64,000 bases of DNA from Prevotellamassilia timonensis. Lineage in GTDB: Bacteria > Bacteroidota > Bacteroidia > Bacteroidales > Bacteroidaceae. The first letter of the stretch is position 1, and each line of letters opens with the position of its first letter. The stretch spans positions 772,055-836,054 of the forward strand of contig NZ_LT629845.1 of NCBI RefSeq assembly GCF_900106785.1. The letters run 5' to 3'. Below are positions 1 through 9,465 of this stretch, one piece after another. The notes under the pieces were generated by a model. It saw nothing but the letters and a program-made list of their open reading frames with translations, made no database searches and had not been told where the DNA came from. Made by a program: the position numbers and the translations under genes.

Positions 1-41
1 TGGCGCACCCGACAAACCCTGTGGAGTAGGCCGTGCAGATG

Positions 42-1130
42 CTAACCCAAAACTGTTGCTAAACGATACATGAAGAATGGTATGTCTATGACTCCTTTTA
101 CTTGTGCACGAAAGCATTTGATCTTTGAGTTCAACGATTCAGCTGAAGCGTTAGTCTTACGTCCGTCAAAGTAGTTCAGGATTTCATCCTCATAGAATCT
201 GATGGTATCGCGTACGGACTTGATTTCACGCAGAGTGCAGGAAGCCACTTTCTCATACCACCCCTTGAAATTCTGTTTGGCAGTCTCCTTTGTGAGTTTC
301 TTGTTTCTGAATATGGCTCTAAGGGAGTTGATCAGATTGTATGCTTCTTCAAGTTTTGGGTAGAGTGCGAAAAGTATCTTCGCACGCTTTTTCTGCGTTG
401 CGCTCCACTTCTCTCGGCTCATGGACAATTGCTTGCGACATCGTGTCTGTGCCTCTACAAGAGTCTCGCCATTTTCAAGCCTTTTGGGTTCAAAGCGAGT
501 GTTCAGCCTCATAGGCTTTCTTCCGCGCTTGCTCTTCTTCCAGTTCTTCCCATGCCTTTTCCTCATTCGCTCGCGGTAAGCCTTTCTCTGCGCTGCCAGA
601 TTTTCGAGGTATTTGCGAAACTCTGCCTTCTGTCTGTTCGCCTCCTTTACGGCTTTTCGTTTCAGGCGCAGGCGTATCTCTTCGCAGCCCTCTCCACCGC
701 GTTTTACGACATGGAAGCAGTCACGTATGACTGTGGCTTTAGGGAATGCCTCTCGGGCTATGACACGCATGCAATCTGAGAGATCCATCGTGATATTCTC
801 AACCATTTCACGCTTATCTGCAGGTAGTTGCATGAGAACCTTCAGTACGTCAGCAGGATTCGTTCCCTTGACTACTGCTATGATTGCACCCTTGCGACCA
901 TGGGCATCCTTGTTGTGAACGATAGTGTACAGTTCGCCCTGGAGGGAGGTCTCGTCTATGCCTTGCTCCTTACCTACGTTTTGCGGAATAAGAATCCACT
1001 TGGATGCGTGATCCTTCTGCTCCCACGTCTCGAAGTTACTCAGGGCGTCCTTGTATCTTTTGGCAAACGTGGAGCTGTTAATCATGTACGTATAACCAAT
1101 CTGACGAGCGGTTATCGTCTCAGAGTCCAT
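42..1130 (-). CDS. ISAon1-like transposase, DDE domain part
   Basis: This 362-residue protein resembles the catalytic part of ISL3/ISAon1-type transposases. It has a D-rich start to the DDE core (MDLSDCMRVIAREAFP near residue 115, then RDCFHVVKR), a long basic insertion of Arg/Lys-rich sequence around residues 155-240, and a C-terminal ASAESLNSKIK motif typical of the last acidic residue region in ISL3-like enzymes. It starts with ATG inside the end of the upstream ORF (11-nt overlap) and lies in the +1 frame relative to it. The two may therefore act as separate chains or as a fusion made by slippage. The stop codon falls inside the terminal inverted repeat. The ORF appears intact. Confidence 0.8.
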   Translation of the reverse strand: MDSETITARQIGYTYMINSSTFAKRYKDALSNFETWEQKDHASKWILIPQNVGKEQGIDETSLQGELYTIVHNKDAHGRKGAIIAVVKGTNPADVLKVLMQLPADKREMVENITMDLSDCMRVIAREAFPKATVIRDCFHVVKRGGEGCEEIRLRLKRKAVKEANRQKAEFRKYLENLAAQRKAYRERMRKRHGKNWKKSKRGRKPMRLNTRFEPKRLENGETLVEAQTRCRKQLSMSREKWSATQKKRAKILFALYPKLEEAYNLINSLRAIFRNKKLTKETAKQNFKGWYEKVASCTLREIKSVRDTIRFYEDEILNYFDGRKTNASAESLNSKIKCFRAQVKGVIDIPFFMYRLATVLG

Positions 1131-1521
1131 TCGCCCTCTTTAAAAAAAGCGCGAAGTCCTTCGCGTATCGAGTGCCCTTATGCTTCAGTTCAAACTCCTT
1201 GTCAAGGTCAACACTTCTTGTTGTGCCATCCGGCATTGTCCAACGCCTTCTTCGTATGTGAAGTACCGCCTTCTTGTCTCGGGCTGGATAGTCAAGTAAA
1301 CATGATTCTTCCCCAAAACCATTGCTCACGGAATCCTTCATGTCTGGTGTGCGATTGTCGCGCTCATCCAGATAGATGTGAAGCTCTGTTGTGTAAAGAA
1401 CATCCTTGTCCAGAGTACGCTGTGTTGCAAAGTCTGTCACCTCGAAATATTTAAGAACTCCTTCGGGGAGGAAATATGAGGCGAGGCCCTCATACATATT
1501 TTTATTGCCATTCTGATTCAT
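1120..1521 (-). CDS. ISAon1-like transposase N-terminal protein
   Basis: This 133-residue ORF precedes the catalytic transposase ORF and matches what is usually annotated as the ISAon1 family transposase N-terminal region. The C-terminal half is basic, with IRRRRW and a K-rich tail, consistent with DNA binding to the element ends. It begins with ATG about 30 bases inside the inner edge of the right inverted repeat. Near its 3' end the coding strand has a run of seven T (complement of 1142-1148) followed by AAA. This could allow slippage into the +1 frame of the downstream ORF. No separate function is assignable. Confidence 0.75.
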   Translation of the reverse strand: MNQNGNKNMYEGLASYFLPEGVLKYFEVTDFATQRTLDKDVLYTTELHIYLDERDNRTPDMKDSVSNGFGEESCLLDYPARDKKAVLHIRRRRWTMPDGTTRSVDLDKEFELKHKGTRYAKDFALFLKRANGL

Positions 1522-1653
1522 AGTGCAAAGGTACTACTTTTGGGCAATCATGTATCGTTTGGCAACTCAGTTTTTGGGTTAGCATCTGCACAGCCCTCCA
1601 CAGGGTTTGTCGGGTGCGCCGTTTTTGTGCTAACGGGTTAAATAATTGCAGAA

Positions 1654-2571
1654 TTACAATGTTATTGTCAAACCTTCCTTGGCCAAATATGTTTCTTGAA
1701 AGACGGACTTCGCCTCGTTTAGCAATACGTTCTCATCATCATAACGTGAGGAAAAATGTCCAATAACTAATTTGCCGACACTTGCAGCCTTTGCTATTTG
1801 CGCAGCTTGTAATGCAGTTGAATGTAAAGTTTCAATAGCTCTCGCCAAATTGTCTTGTCCGAAAGTTGCTTCATGATAAAGGACGTCAACTCCGCGAAGA
1901 ATAGGCACATTTTGCGGACGATAGCATGTATCGGAGCAATATGCATACGTCCGTCCCTTGTCTGCGGGAAAGACTAACTGCTCGTTAGGTACAACGTGTC
2001 CATCTGGCATAGTCCAATCTGCTCCTTGTTTTATGGAATTTATGGCGTAATACGGAATATCCAAATAATCGATCATGTCGCGACGAATGTGAGGCAAGGG
2101 AGGGCGCTCCTTGAACAAAAAGCCACAACACGGCACTCGATGCCGCAAGGGAATGGTGTAGACCATTACAGAGCGATCCTCATAAATCAAGATCGATTGG
2201 TCGACTGTTGGCAGTGGATGGAAAATGACATCAAAGGCTATGCCCTTGCAAAAGGAATTGAGCTGAGGACGCATGAGTTCTTCTAACTCGGCATGGGCAT
2301 ATATGTGCATGGGTAACGTTCGACCAGCCAAAGACAAGGTTGACAGCAATCCTATCAGACCAAAGATGTGATCGCCGTGCAAATGGGATATAAAGATGTG
2401 TGACAAACGCGAAAACTTTTGACGCGCTTGCCTAAATTGCACTTGTGCACCCTCACCGCAATCAATTAAAAATAGCTTTTCGCGTATGTTTACCACCTGA
2501 GCCGACGGCCAATGCTTCAATGTGGGCATGGCACTGCCGCAACCTAATATGTGTACGTCGAACTTTTCCAT
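1654..2571 (-). CDS. rnz: Ribonuclease Z
   Basis: This metallo-beta-lactamase fold endonuclease removes the 3' trailer of tRNA precursors. It has 305 residues, the usual length of the short RNase Z form. Residues 8-12 (ILGCG) start the fold, and the zinc motif HLHGDH is at 63-68. Further ligands are expected in the SDTCY and YHEATF stretches and in the late GHFSSRY segment, all of which are present. The start is the ATG at 2571, with a TAATTTTG box (complement of 2576-2583) directly upstream. It is divergent from mazG. The insertion sequence ends about 30 bases downstream of its stop. Confidence 0.95.
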   Translation of the reverse strand: MEKFDVHILGCGSAMPTLKHWPSAQVVNIREKLFLIDCGEGAQVQFRQARQKFSRLSHIFISHLHGDHIFGLIGLLSTLSLAGRTLPMHIYAHAELEELMRPQLNSFCKGIAFDVIFHPLPTVDQSILIYEDRSVMVYTIPLRHRVPCCGFLFKERPPLPHIRRDMIDYLDIPYYAINSIKQGADWTMPDGHVVPNEQLVFPADKGRTYAYCSDTCYRPQNVPILRGVDVLYHEATFGQDNLARAIETLHSTALQAAQIAKAASVGKLVIGHFSSRYDDENVLLNEAKSVFQETYLAKEGLTITL

Positions 2572-2760
2572 ATCGCAAAATTACGCAAATCGGCAATAAA
2601 AGTGTAATTTTGTGGTCAAAAAAAGTGGGCGACCCTAAATTGCCATGTCTTTTACCTATTACGCAGGTTTTCAAAATTTGTTTATATAAATCTTAGTTTA
2701 GCCAATATGGTTTGACATCTCAACTGAAGATGTGCACTTACTCATACAAAAATTTAGTTT

Positions 2761-3606
2761 ATGGAAACAGCTAATAAAAATAATAATAGAGGCTCACATA
2801 CGCGAGAGGAACAAATGCAGGCTTTCGGCCGTTTGCTTGATGTACTTGACGAACTACGTGTGAAATGCCCGTGGGACCGCAAACAAACAAACGAGAGTTT
2901 ACGGCCAAACACCATAGAAGAGACATACGAATTGTGCGATGCGCTGATGAAGCACGACACGAAGAATATTTGTAAGGAATTGGGAGACGTGCTTTTGCAT
3001 GTATGCTTTTATGCAAAGATTGGTTCGGAAACACGTGATTTTGACATAGCCGACGTTTGTCGTGAATTATGCGACAAACTTATATTCCGTCACCCCCATG
3101 TGTTTCCACCAAAAGGACAGGACAACAATCACATAGATACAGCACAGCAAGTAAGCGAGCAATGGGAAATGCTGAAACAGAAGGAAAAAGATGGCAACAA
3201 AAGCGTATTGGCTGGTGTGCCAGAAGCATTGCCTTCGCTAATAAAAGCGTATCGAATACAAGATAAAGCGCGCAATGTGGGTTTTGATTGGGAAGAGAAG
3301 TCTCAAGTTTGGGATAAGGTGAAAGAGGAAATAGGAGAATTTGAGACGGAAGTAGAACACATGGATAAAGACAAGGCTGAAGCCGAATTTGGTGATGTGA
3401 TGTTCAGCCTTATCAATGCTGCAAGATTGTACAAGATAAATCCGGACAATGCACTGGAGCGCACCAATCAGAAATTTATTAGACGCTTTAATTATCTTGA
3501 AGCTCACACTATGAAACAAGGACGTAATCTTACAGATATGAGCTTAGAGGAAATGGACGCCATCTGGAATGAAGCAAAGTTGCATGAACGTGATGGCAAT
3601 AAATAA
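2761..3606 (+). CDS. mazG: Nucleoside triphosphate pyrophosphohydrolase MazG
   Basis: The 281-residue protein has two tandem MazG all-alpha domains, as in the E. coli enzyme that hydrolyses (d)NTPs to monophosphate and PPi. The first domain carries the metal-binding pattern EETYE ... KELGDVLLHV (about residues 58-85). The second carries AEAEFGDVMFSLINA near residue 210. The CPWDRKQTNESL signature near residue 38 is typical. The start at 2761 gives the conserved N-terminus after a short Asn-rich leader. The stop lies one base before the preferred menF start codon, so the genes are probably co-transcribed. Confidence 0.93.
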   Translation: METANKNNNRGSHTREEQMQAFGRLLDVLDELRVKCPWDRKQTNESLRPNTIEETYELCDALMKHDTKNICKELGDVLLHVCFYAKIGSETRDFDIADVCRELCDKLIFRHPHVFPPKGQDNNHIDTAQQVSEQWEMLKQKEKDGNKSVLAGVPEALPSLIKAYRIQDKARNVGFDWEEKSQVWDKVKEEIGEFETEVEHMDKDKAEAEFGDVMFSLINAARLYKINPDNALERTNQKFIRRFNYLEAHTMKQGRNLTDMSLEEMDAIWNEAKLHERDGNK

Positions 3607-3607
3607 C

Positions 3608-4636
3608 ATGACGCCCCAGGCTTTTGCACTATTCAAATGTCCTCACGAAAACGTATTTACGCGTATTGAACAATTCAGCAAGCCAAGGACTTTTCAAACA
3701 CTTGAAGATATACCAACGACAGGAGGCTATTTAATTGCACCTTTCGTTTGTTCAGAAGAATGTCCTATATTGTTTATAGAACCTGATGCAACGAGTGTAA
3801 GTGAGATAGAGCCAACTGCAGATGTTAGCGATATTGGCTTTGTAGATGACGCATTAGAAGAAAGAAGGGCATACAGTAAAGCTTTCAAATCTGTATCTGA
3901 GATGTTTGATAATAAGGCTATTAAGAAGCTTGTACTATCGCGCAGATTAAACTGTAAGTTGTCGTCAAACCTTGATGCTGAAAAATTATTTTTGAGAGCT
4001 TGTACTCTTCGACCTAACAATTTTGTTGCGCTTTGGCACACCCCAGTTTCAGGTACATGGCTTGTAGCAACGCCAGAGCCATTACTTGAGCGTACAAATT
4101 CTGTATGGCATACTGTAGCTTTGGCTGGAACACTGCCATGGAACGACAACAAAGACGCTTTATGGGACAACAAGAACAAAGAGGAACAAGTGCTTGTTAA
4201 GGATTTTATTGCAACTACACTCAAGCCAGTAACAGAGGATATGGATATTTCGCCTACATATTCGTTACGCAGTGGTAATATACAGCATTTGTGTAATGAC
4301 ATTACTTTTACATTGAAGGACAATGTTAATCTGTGCCAGGTGCTACAGACTTTACACCCAACTCCTGCGGTGTGTGGACTGCCACGCGAAAAATCAAAGT
4401 CGGCCATATTAGAAATAGAACCCACTTCCCGGTTTTATTATGCGGGATTTAGCGGACCATATTTGCTGGAAGAGCAGACCATGCTGTATGTATCATTGCG
4501 CTGCATGCAATTAAATGCAAACATGGCGACCCTTTATGCTGGCGGTGGCATCATGCCTGAAAGTAAGGAAAACGAAGAATGGGAAGAAACTGTTAGGAAA
4601 ATGGCGACCATGAGGCAGCTGATAAAACGAAATTAA
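3608..4636 (+). CDS. menF: Isochorismate synthase
   Basis: This member of the chorismate-binding superfamily converts chorismate to isochorismate, the entry step of menaquinone synthesis. The family end is clear: EIEPTSRFYYAGFSGPY, then a stretch with YAGGGIMPESKENEEWEET, which holds the chorismate- and Mg-binding residues. KKLVLSRRL near residue 105 is the start of the core domain. I place the start at the ATG at 3608 (342 aa). Upstream in-frame ATGs inside mazG (3569, 3584, 3593) are possible but would overlap that gene. The next gene, menD, follows after 7 bases, which supports the MenF role over entC or pabB. Confidence 0.88.
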   Translation: MTPQAFALFKCPHENVFTRIEQFSKPRTFQTLEDIPTTGGYLIAPFVCSEECPILFIEPDATSVSEIEPTADVSDIGFVDDALEERRAYSKAFKSVSEMFDNKAIKKLVLSRRLNCKLSSNLDAEKLFLRACTLRPNNFVALWHTPVSGTWLVATPEPLLERTNSVWHTVALAGTLPWNDNKDALWDNKNKEEQVLVKDFIATTLKPVTEDMDISPTYSLRSGNIQHLCNDITFTLKDNVNLCQVLQTLHPTPAVCGLPREKSKSAILEIEPTSRFYYAGFSGPYLLEEQTMLYVSLRCMQLNANMATLYAGGGIMPESKENEEWEETVRKMATMRQLIKRN

Positions 4637-4643
4637 AATAAAA

Positions 4644-6269
4644 ATGTATTGCGACACAACACAAGTAAACCAATTAACAGCACTACTCGTAGCTTACAAT
4701 ATACGCAATGCCGTGGTGTGTCCTGGGTCGCGTAATGCGACGATTGTTCATAATTTGTATGAAATACATCGACAAGGCAAAGTAAGCATACACCCTGTTA
4801 CAGACGAACGCAGTGCAGCATTTGTTGCCCTGGGAATGTCTTTGGCTACTCAAGAACCAACAATAGTGTGTGTCACATCAGGCACAGCATTGCTTAATTG
4901 TGTGCCGGCTGTTGCCGAGGCGTACTACCGACACTTGCCGTTACTTGTTATTTCGGCAGATAGACCACTACAGTGGATTGGCCAATATGACGGTCAGACT
5001 CTGCAGCAAACTGGTGCTTTGGAACCTTATTGTAGAACGGCACAAATCAATCCGCCACGAAGCGAAGGTGACTGCTGGGTTAATAATTTGCATATCAATG
5101 AGGCCCTTAATAGCCTATATCATGGTGAGGGCGGACCTGCACATATTAACGTGGCAATAGAAGAGCCTATGTTTAGCTTTAATACGGTGCAGTTGCCCAA
5201 TGAACGCGTAATTAGCGTAACTTGCCCTACAAGTAGCACTCCAATACCACAAAACATTGTTGACATTATAGCGAATGCTAAATTGCCAGTGCTCTTAATT
5301 GGCCAATATGAAAAGGGCGACATTCGTAAGGAAGTTGCTGATATCGTTGTAAACGAGCAGATGCTTGTATTGCCTGAAATTATATCAGATGTGCCAGGCA
5401 ATTATTTGATGAATGCTTTTGACTATCTTTCGACGCAAGCTGATGCATTAGAACCTGATTTGGTGGTGCAAATTGGAGGAAACTTTATCCACAAATCATT
5501 CAAAAGTCTGTTACGCAATACCTCATGTCGTGTAATACGAATAGACGAGGGACAAGGTTTGATAGACACTTTCTGCCATTTGCAATACAAAATTCAATCA
5601 GCTGTTCAGCCAGCCTTGGCACAACTATCAATGAAACTTCCCCGAAAGCATGAGGGTGTTGCCAAAGCTGAACGCAGGCTTGCCGATACCGCAAAGATAT
5701 TAGAAGAGGGATTATTGGCAGATGAGGAGCATTTGACAATGAATTGTGTCATTAGGCATTTGTATATGAAAATGCAAACACTCGCTTGTGATTATACATT
5801 GCATTTGGCCAACAGCTCATCAGTAAGAATAGCTGGCAATTATTTCAAGTCGGGTGTGCAACCAATCCTTTGCAACCGTGGCGTTAACGGCATTGAGGGC
5901 TCATTGTCTGCGGCTGTTGGATATGCGATGAAGATGTGGGGACTTAGCATTGTCATAATAGGCGATTTAAGTTTCTTCTATGATGCGAATGCCTTATGGA
6001 ACGTGTCACTACCGTCAAATCTGCGAATATTGTTGCTCAATAATAATCATGGCGGTATCTTTGACCAGTTGAAGGGATTAGAGAAGTCACCGGCACGCGA
6101 CAAATTTATAGCTGCTGGACAACAGACTTATACGGCTGCAGGAATTGCACAAACATTCCATATAGGTTATACTGGCGTTCAAAATTTTGACGACCTGCGT
6201 CCTGCCTTAGAACATTTTATAGTACCCGATGGCGGTTCACAAATTGTTGAGGTATTTGTTAATGGGTGA
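4644..6269 (+). CDS. menD: SEPHCHC synthase MenD
   Basis: Thiamine-diphosphate enzyme that joins isochorismate and 2-oxoglutarate to give 2-succinyl-5-enolpyruvyl-6-hydroxy-3-cyclohexene-1-carboxylate in menaquinone synthesis. It has 541 residues, normal for the family. The conserved cofactor glutamate is in VTDERSAAF (E55). The PGSRNA motif near residues 27-32 and SADRP near 109 are typical MenD features. The ThDP/Mg loop GDLSFFYDANALWN begins at residue 440. It forms an operon with menF just upstream. The later pathway genes (menB, menC, menE, menH) are not in this window. Confidence 0.95.
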   Translation: MYCDTTQVNQLTALLVAYNIRNAVVCPGSRNATIVHNLYEIHRQGKVSIHPVTDERSAAFVALGMSLATQEPTIVCVTSGTALLNCVPAVAEAYYRHLPLLVISADRPLQWIGQYDGQTLQQTGALEPYCRTAQINPPRSEGDCWVNNLHINEALNSLYHGEGGPAHINVAIEEPMFSFNTVQLPNERVISVTCPTSSTPIPQNIVDIIANAKLPVLLIGQYEKGDIRKEVADIVVNEQMLVLPEIISDVPGNYLMNAFDYLSTQADALEPDLVVQIGGNFIHKSFKSLLRNTSCRVIRIDEGQGLIDTFCHLQYKIQSAVQPALAQLSMKLPRKHEGVAKAERRLADTAKILEEGLLADEEHLTMNCVIRHLYMKMQTLACDYTLHLANSSSVRIAGNYFKSGVQPILCNRGVNGIEGSLSAAVGYAMKMWGLSIVIIGDLSFFYDANALWNVSLPSNLRILLLNNNHGGIFDQLKGLEKSPARDKFIAAGQQTYTAAGIAQTFHIGYTGVQNFDDLRPALEHFIVPDGGSQIVEVFVNG

Positions 6270-6377
6270 TTGTCCATTATAATAATATCTGACATTTTGA
6301 ACACCATCATGGCATGCAAAGTTTAGCTGTAACGCAAAATAAACAATCTGAAAATGTAGCGTAACACAAAAAATAAC

Positions 6378-6385
6378 TAACTTTG
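6378..6385 (+). promoter_or_regulatory. Possible -7 box for pfp
   Basis: TAACTTTG fits the Bacteroidetes -7 consensus TAnnTTTG and lies 111 bases before the pfp start. No good TTTG -33 element is seen at the usual spacing, so this is tentative. Confidence 0.4.
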
Positions 6386-6495
6386 CAAAGGAAATATTTC
6401 GGGATTTTTCATGTAGTTGGCCTGTGCTGACAATACACGGAATATCACTTAATAATACGAACCAACTTAAAAGACGAATATTAACTTCAATTTTC

Positions 6496-8136
6496 ATGGA
6501 AAAAAGCGCATTACAAATTGCACGTGCTGCTTACCAGCCCAAGCTGCCCGCAGGCTTGCGTGGCAATGTAAGTATCAAAGAAGGTGAACCCACTCAAAGT
6601 GTAGGTGATCAAGAGGAAATCAAGAAATTGTTCCCTAACACATATGGTATGCCTTTGGTAGAGTTTGTTCCCACAAACGAAAAGAAAGAGTATGCTCCAA
6701 TGAATATTGGCATCATCCTTTCGGGTGGTCAGGCTCCTGGCGGTCACAATGTGATTTGCGGTCTGTATGATGAACTCAAGAAGCAGAACCCCGCAAACAA
6801 GCTTTACGGCTTTTTGATGGGACCTGGCGGTTTGGTTGACCACAAGTACATCGAACTTACTGATGCCATCATAGACGATTACCGCAATACTGGTGGTTTC
6901 GACATGATTGGTTCTGGCCGTACTAAACTTGAGGAAGAAGATCAGTTTGAAAGTGGCTTGAAAATTATTCGCGAGTTAGGCATCAAAGCTGTCGTGATTA
7001 TCGGTGGTGATGATTCGAATACTAACGCATGCGTGTTGGCTGAGTACTATGCTGCTCATAACTGCGGCGTACAAGTTATCGGTTGCCCTAAGACTATTGA
7101 TGGCGACTTGAAAAATGACCAGATCGAAACTTCATTCGGTTTTGATACTGCATGCAAGACTTACGCAGAGGTTATAGGTAACATTCAGCGTGATGCCAAT
7201 TCAGCACGTAAATATTGGCACTTTATCAAGTTGATGGGTCGCTCAGCCAGCCATATCGCATTGGAATGCGCCCTTCAGTGCCAGCCTAATGTATGTATCA
7301 TCAGCGAAGAGGTTGAAGCAAAGAACCAAACTCTTGATGACATCGTAACATATATTGCTGAGATTGTTGCAAAACGTGCAGCTAATGGTAACAACTTTGG
7401 TACTGTATTGATTCCGGAAGGTTTGATTGAATTCATTCCTGCAATGAAAAAGCTTATTGCTGAATTGAATGACCTTTTGGCTACACCGGAAGCTGCAACT
7501 GTAGCAGCAGCTGAACAACGCGCCTGGATTCTTGGCAAATTGTCAAAGGAGAATGCTGCTATCTACGATAGCCTTCCCGAAGGCGTTGCCAAGCAGCTTA
7601 CAATGGAACGTGACCCTCACGGAAACGTACAAGTCTCGCTCATTGAAACCGAGAAGCTCCTCTCTGAAATGGTTGGCAACAAACTTGCTGCATGGAAGAA
7701 GGAAGGTAAGTTTGTAGGCAAATTCTCTGCACAGCACCACTTCTTTGGTTACGAGGGTCGTTGCGCAGCACCTTCAAACTACGATGCAGACTATTGCTAT
7801 GCACTCGGTACAAGCGCAGCACAGCTCGTTGCTAATGGCAAGACTGGCTATATGGCTATTGTAAAGAACACTACTGCACCTGCAGAACAATGGGTAGCCG
7901 GCGGTGTGCCTATTACTATGATGATGAATATGGAACGCCGTAACGGCAAGATGAAGCCCGTTATCAAAAAGGCTTTGGTTCGTTTGGATGGTGCTCCTTT
8001 CAAGAAGTTTGCTGAGCATCGTGCAGAATGGGCTGAAAAAACTTGCTTCGTTTATCCTGGTCCTATTCAGTACTGGGGTCCATCTGAAGTTTGTGACCAA
8101 TGCACTGCTACTCTGAAATTAGAACAGGGTAAATAA
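6496..8136 (+). CDS. pfp: Diphosphate-dependent phosphofructokinase
   Basis: This 546-residue long-type phosphofructokinase phosphorylates fructose-6-phosphate with pyrophosphate, a reversible glycolytic step. The deciding motif is GGDDSNT at residues 170-176. The second aspartate, where ATP enzymes have glycine, marks PPi use. PKTIDGD at 198-204 carries the catalytic aspartates. The long C-terminal insert (about 300-450) is normal for this clade. I start at the ATG at 6496 ([13 protein letters not shown]). The 24 codons upstream are AT-rich and unlike the family N-terminus. A terminator hairpin follows at 8175-8238. Confidence 0.95.
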   Translation: MEKSALQIARAAYQPKLPAGLRGNVSIKEGEPTQSVGDQEEIKKLFPNTYGMPLVEFVPTNEKKEYAPMNIGIILSGGQAPGGHNVICGLYDELKKQNPANKLYGFLMGPGGLVDHKYIELTDAIIDDYRNTGGFDMIGSGRTKLEEEDQFESGLKIIRELGIKAVVIIGGDDSNTNACVLAEYYAAHNCGVQVIGCPKTIDGDLKNDQIETSFGFDTACKTYAEVIGNIQRDANSARKYWHFIKLMGRSASHIALECALQCQPNVCIISEEVEAKNQTLDDIVTYIAEIVAKRAANGNNFGTVLIPEGLIEFIPAMKKLIAELNDLLATPEAATVAAAEQRAWILGKLSKENAAIYDSLPEGVAKQLTMERDPHGNVQVSLIETEKLLSEMVGNKLAAWKKEGKFVGKFSAQHHFFGYEGRCAAPSNYDADYCYALGTSAAQLVANGKTGYMAIVKNTTAPAEQWVAGGVPITMMMNMERRNGKMKPVIKKALVRLDGAPFKKFAEHRAEWAEKTCFVYPGPIQYWGPSEVCDQCTATLKLEQGK

Positions 8137-8174
8137 TAACATGCTCTTCAAATAATGAAGAGTTGATATAGAGC

Positions 8175-8238
8175 GAGGATAAACGATAGCAATCGTGGTG
8201 AAGTATATTCTTTAATACATTGTATATCGTTTATCCTC
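8175..8238 (+). terminator. Rho-independent terminator after pfp
   Basis: Perfect 14-bp arms (gaggataaacgata at 8175-8188 and its complement at 8225-8238) enclose a 36-base loop. They are followed directly by tttttacttttt. The T-tract ends three bases before the next gene's start codon. Confidence 0.75.
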
Positions 8239-8253
8239 TTTTTACTTTTTAAT

Positions 8254-9177
8254 ATGGTCCTAAAGAATCCTTCAAATAGAAAAACAGTGAGAGTAAATTG
8301 CAAGAAGAGTAGGGGAGGTGCATACAAACCAACACGAAGCCGTCGCACATATTCTCGCAGCAAGAGACATACCTCTTTGAAGGAGAAGGCGATATCAGCA
8401 TTTCGCAATATCAACCAAAAGGCGCGAATTCTTTTCATCAGACTTTCTATTATCTGCTTAGTTGGCATTTTCTGCTATTTTGTGTACATCTATTTTGTAG
8501 TACCATACAGCCTAAAATGGCAAGCTCTGAATGGCAATGAAATGTATCCAGAGGGTTTCTCTATTCATGGTATAGATATAAGTCATCATCAAGGTGACAT
8601 AGATTGGCATAAGGTTAAAAATGCGACTGTAAACGGAGAAACTATAAGCTTTATATTTATCAAAGCGACAGAAGGTGAAAATCATCTTGATAAAAATTTC
8701 AACGACAATTTCTATCAAGCAAGAGACAATGGTTTCTTACGCGGTGCATATCATTATTTCAAACCTAATGTGTCAGCCACTGTACAAGCTAAATACTTTC
8801 TTAAACAGGTTCATCTTGAAGAGGGTGACCTTCCCCCTGTGCTTGATATCGAGGAGAAAGGCAATCTTTCTGTAGAAAAATTACGAAAAGCTTCACTCAC
8901 TTGGTTAAGGGTGGTGGAAAAGGAATATGGCGTTCCCCCTATAATCTACACAAATTACAAATTCAAGAAAGACTACCTAAATACAAAAGAGTTTGACAGA
9001 TATCCATACTGGATTGCACACTATTACGTACACTCATTAACATATAGCGGCAAATGGCGTTTTTGGCAACACACAGATTGCGGACACATTGACGGAATAA
9101 AAGGAAATGTAGATTTGAATATATACAATGGTTCTATGTATGATTTGAAACGCCTCTGTATAGTAAAGGATTGGTAA
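8254..9177 (+). CDS. GH25 family lysozyme, membrane-anchored
   Basis: This 307-residue protein is a glycoside hydrolase family 25 muramidase-like enzyme, expected to cut peptidoglycan between MurNAc and GlcNAc. The N-terminus is very basic (residues 1-62). One membrane segment follows (about 64-85, with IICLVGIFCYFVYIYFVV). The catalytic domain then begins with GIDISHHQGDIDW near residue 108. FIFIKATEG, the GAYHYF segment and VLDIEEKG carry the DXE-type catalytic acids. The topology implies a periplasmic catalytic domain. No downstream Met precedes the domain except far inside it, so the start at 8254 is kept although it sits only a few bases after a terminator T-tract. Confidence 0.88.
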   Translation: MVLKNPSNRKTVRVNCKKSRGGAYKPTRSRRTYSRSKRHTSLKEKAISAFRNINQKARILFIRLSIICLVGIFCYFVYIYFVVPYSLKWQALNGNEMYPEGFSIHGIDISHHQGDIDWHKVKNATVNGETISFIFIKATEGENHLDKNFNDNFYQARDNGFLRGAYHYFKPNVSATVQAKYFLKQVHLEEGDLPPVLDIEEKGNLSVEKLRKASLTWLRVVEKEYGVPPIIYTNYKFKKDYLNTKEFDRYPYWIAHYYVHSLTYSGKWRFWQHTDCGHIDGIKGNVDLNIYNGSMYDLKRLCIVKDW

Positions 9178-9381
9178 GTCGCATTAAGGAAGGGCTATTT
9201 ATTTTAGCAGAGAATTAAGTTTGTCATAAACAAATGGAATATGAACGAAATAGGAGAAATTTTCCTTGCCACTCCGAACTTCTGCGATTCTCAGCACATT
9301 CTACTGCAATAGAATTGCATTTCTTACACGAATTTATAAACAAAGCCACTTCAATTAAAATTACAACTTGTATGAGAATGC

Positions 9382-9412
9382 TTTGTAAATCAAAAGGAAA
9401 ATAGTAACTTTG
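9382..9412 (+). promoter_or_regulatory. Bacteroidetes-type promoter of rpsP
   Basis: TTTG at 9382-9385 and TAACTTTG at 9405-9412 are separated by 19 bases. This matches the established TTTG-N17-20-TAnnTTTG primary sigma consensus of Bacteroidetes. The rpsP start codon is 53 bases downstream. Confidence 0.8.
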
Positions 9413-9465
9413 CAGCGCCGTTACGAGATAATGGCATAATTCAAACCTATAAAAATAAAAAACAA

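Larger units (their letters stand above)
2..1620 (-). mobile_element. ISAon1-like insertion sequence
   Basis: The element carries two overlapping minus-strand ORFs bounded by terminal inverted repeats. The left repeat runs from base 2 to about 73. The right repeat runs from about 1549 to 1620. The outer 25 bases (from ggcgcacccgacaaaccctg) match exactly. After that the left copy has two extra bases, and similarity resumes through gtgcagatgctaacccaaaa and on to aaacgatacatga. The left end sits at the window edge, so a target duplication cannot be checked. Family assignment rests on the two-ORF layout and the proteins, and is recognition from memory. Confidence 0.8.

Noticed and set aside
828-1454. 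Plus-strand ORF of 208 codons across the insertion sequence
   Set aside because: It is a shadow of the two transposase ORFs on the other strand.
9178-9381. Small gene between the lysozyme and rpsP
   Set aside because: No ORF with a plausible start and composition spans it. The minus-strand ORF at 9224-9550 overlaps the rpsP promoter and start.
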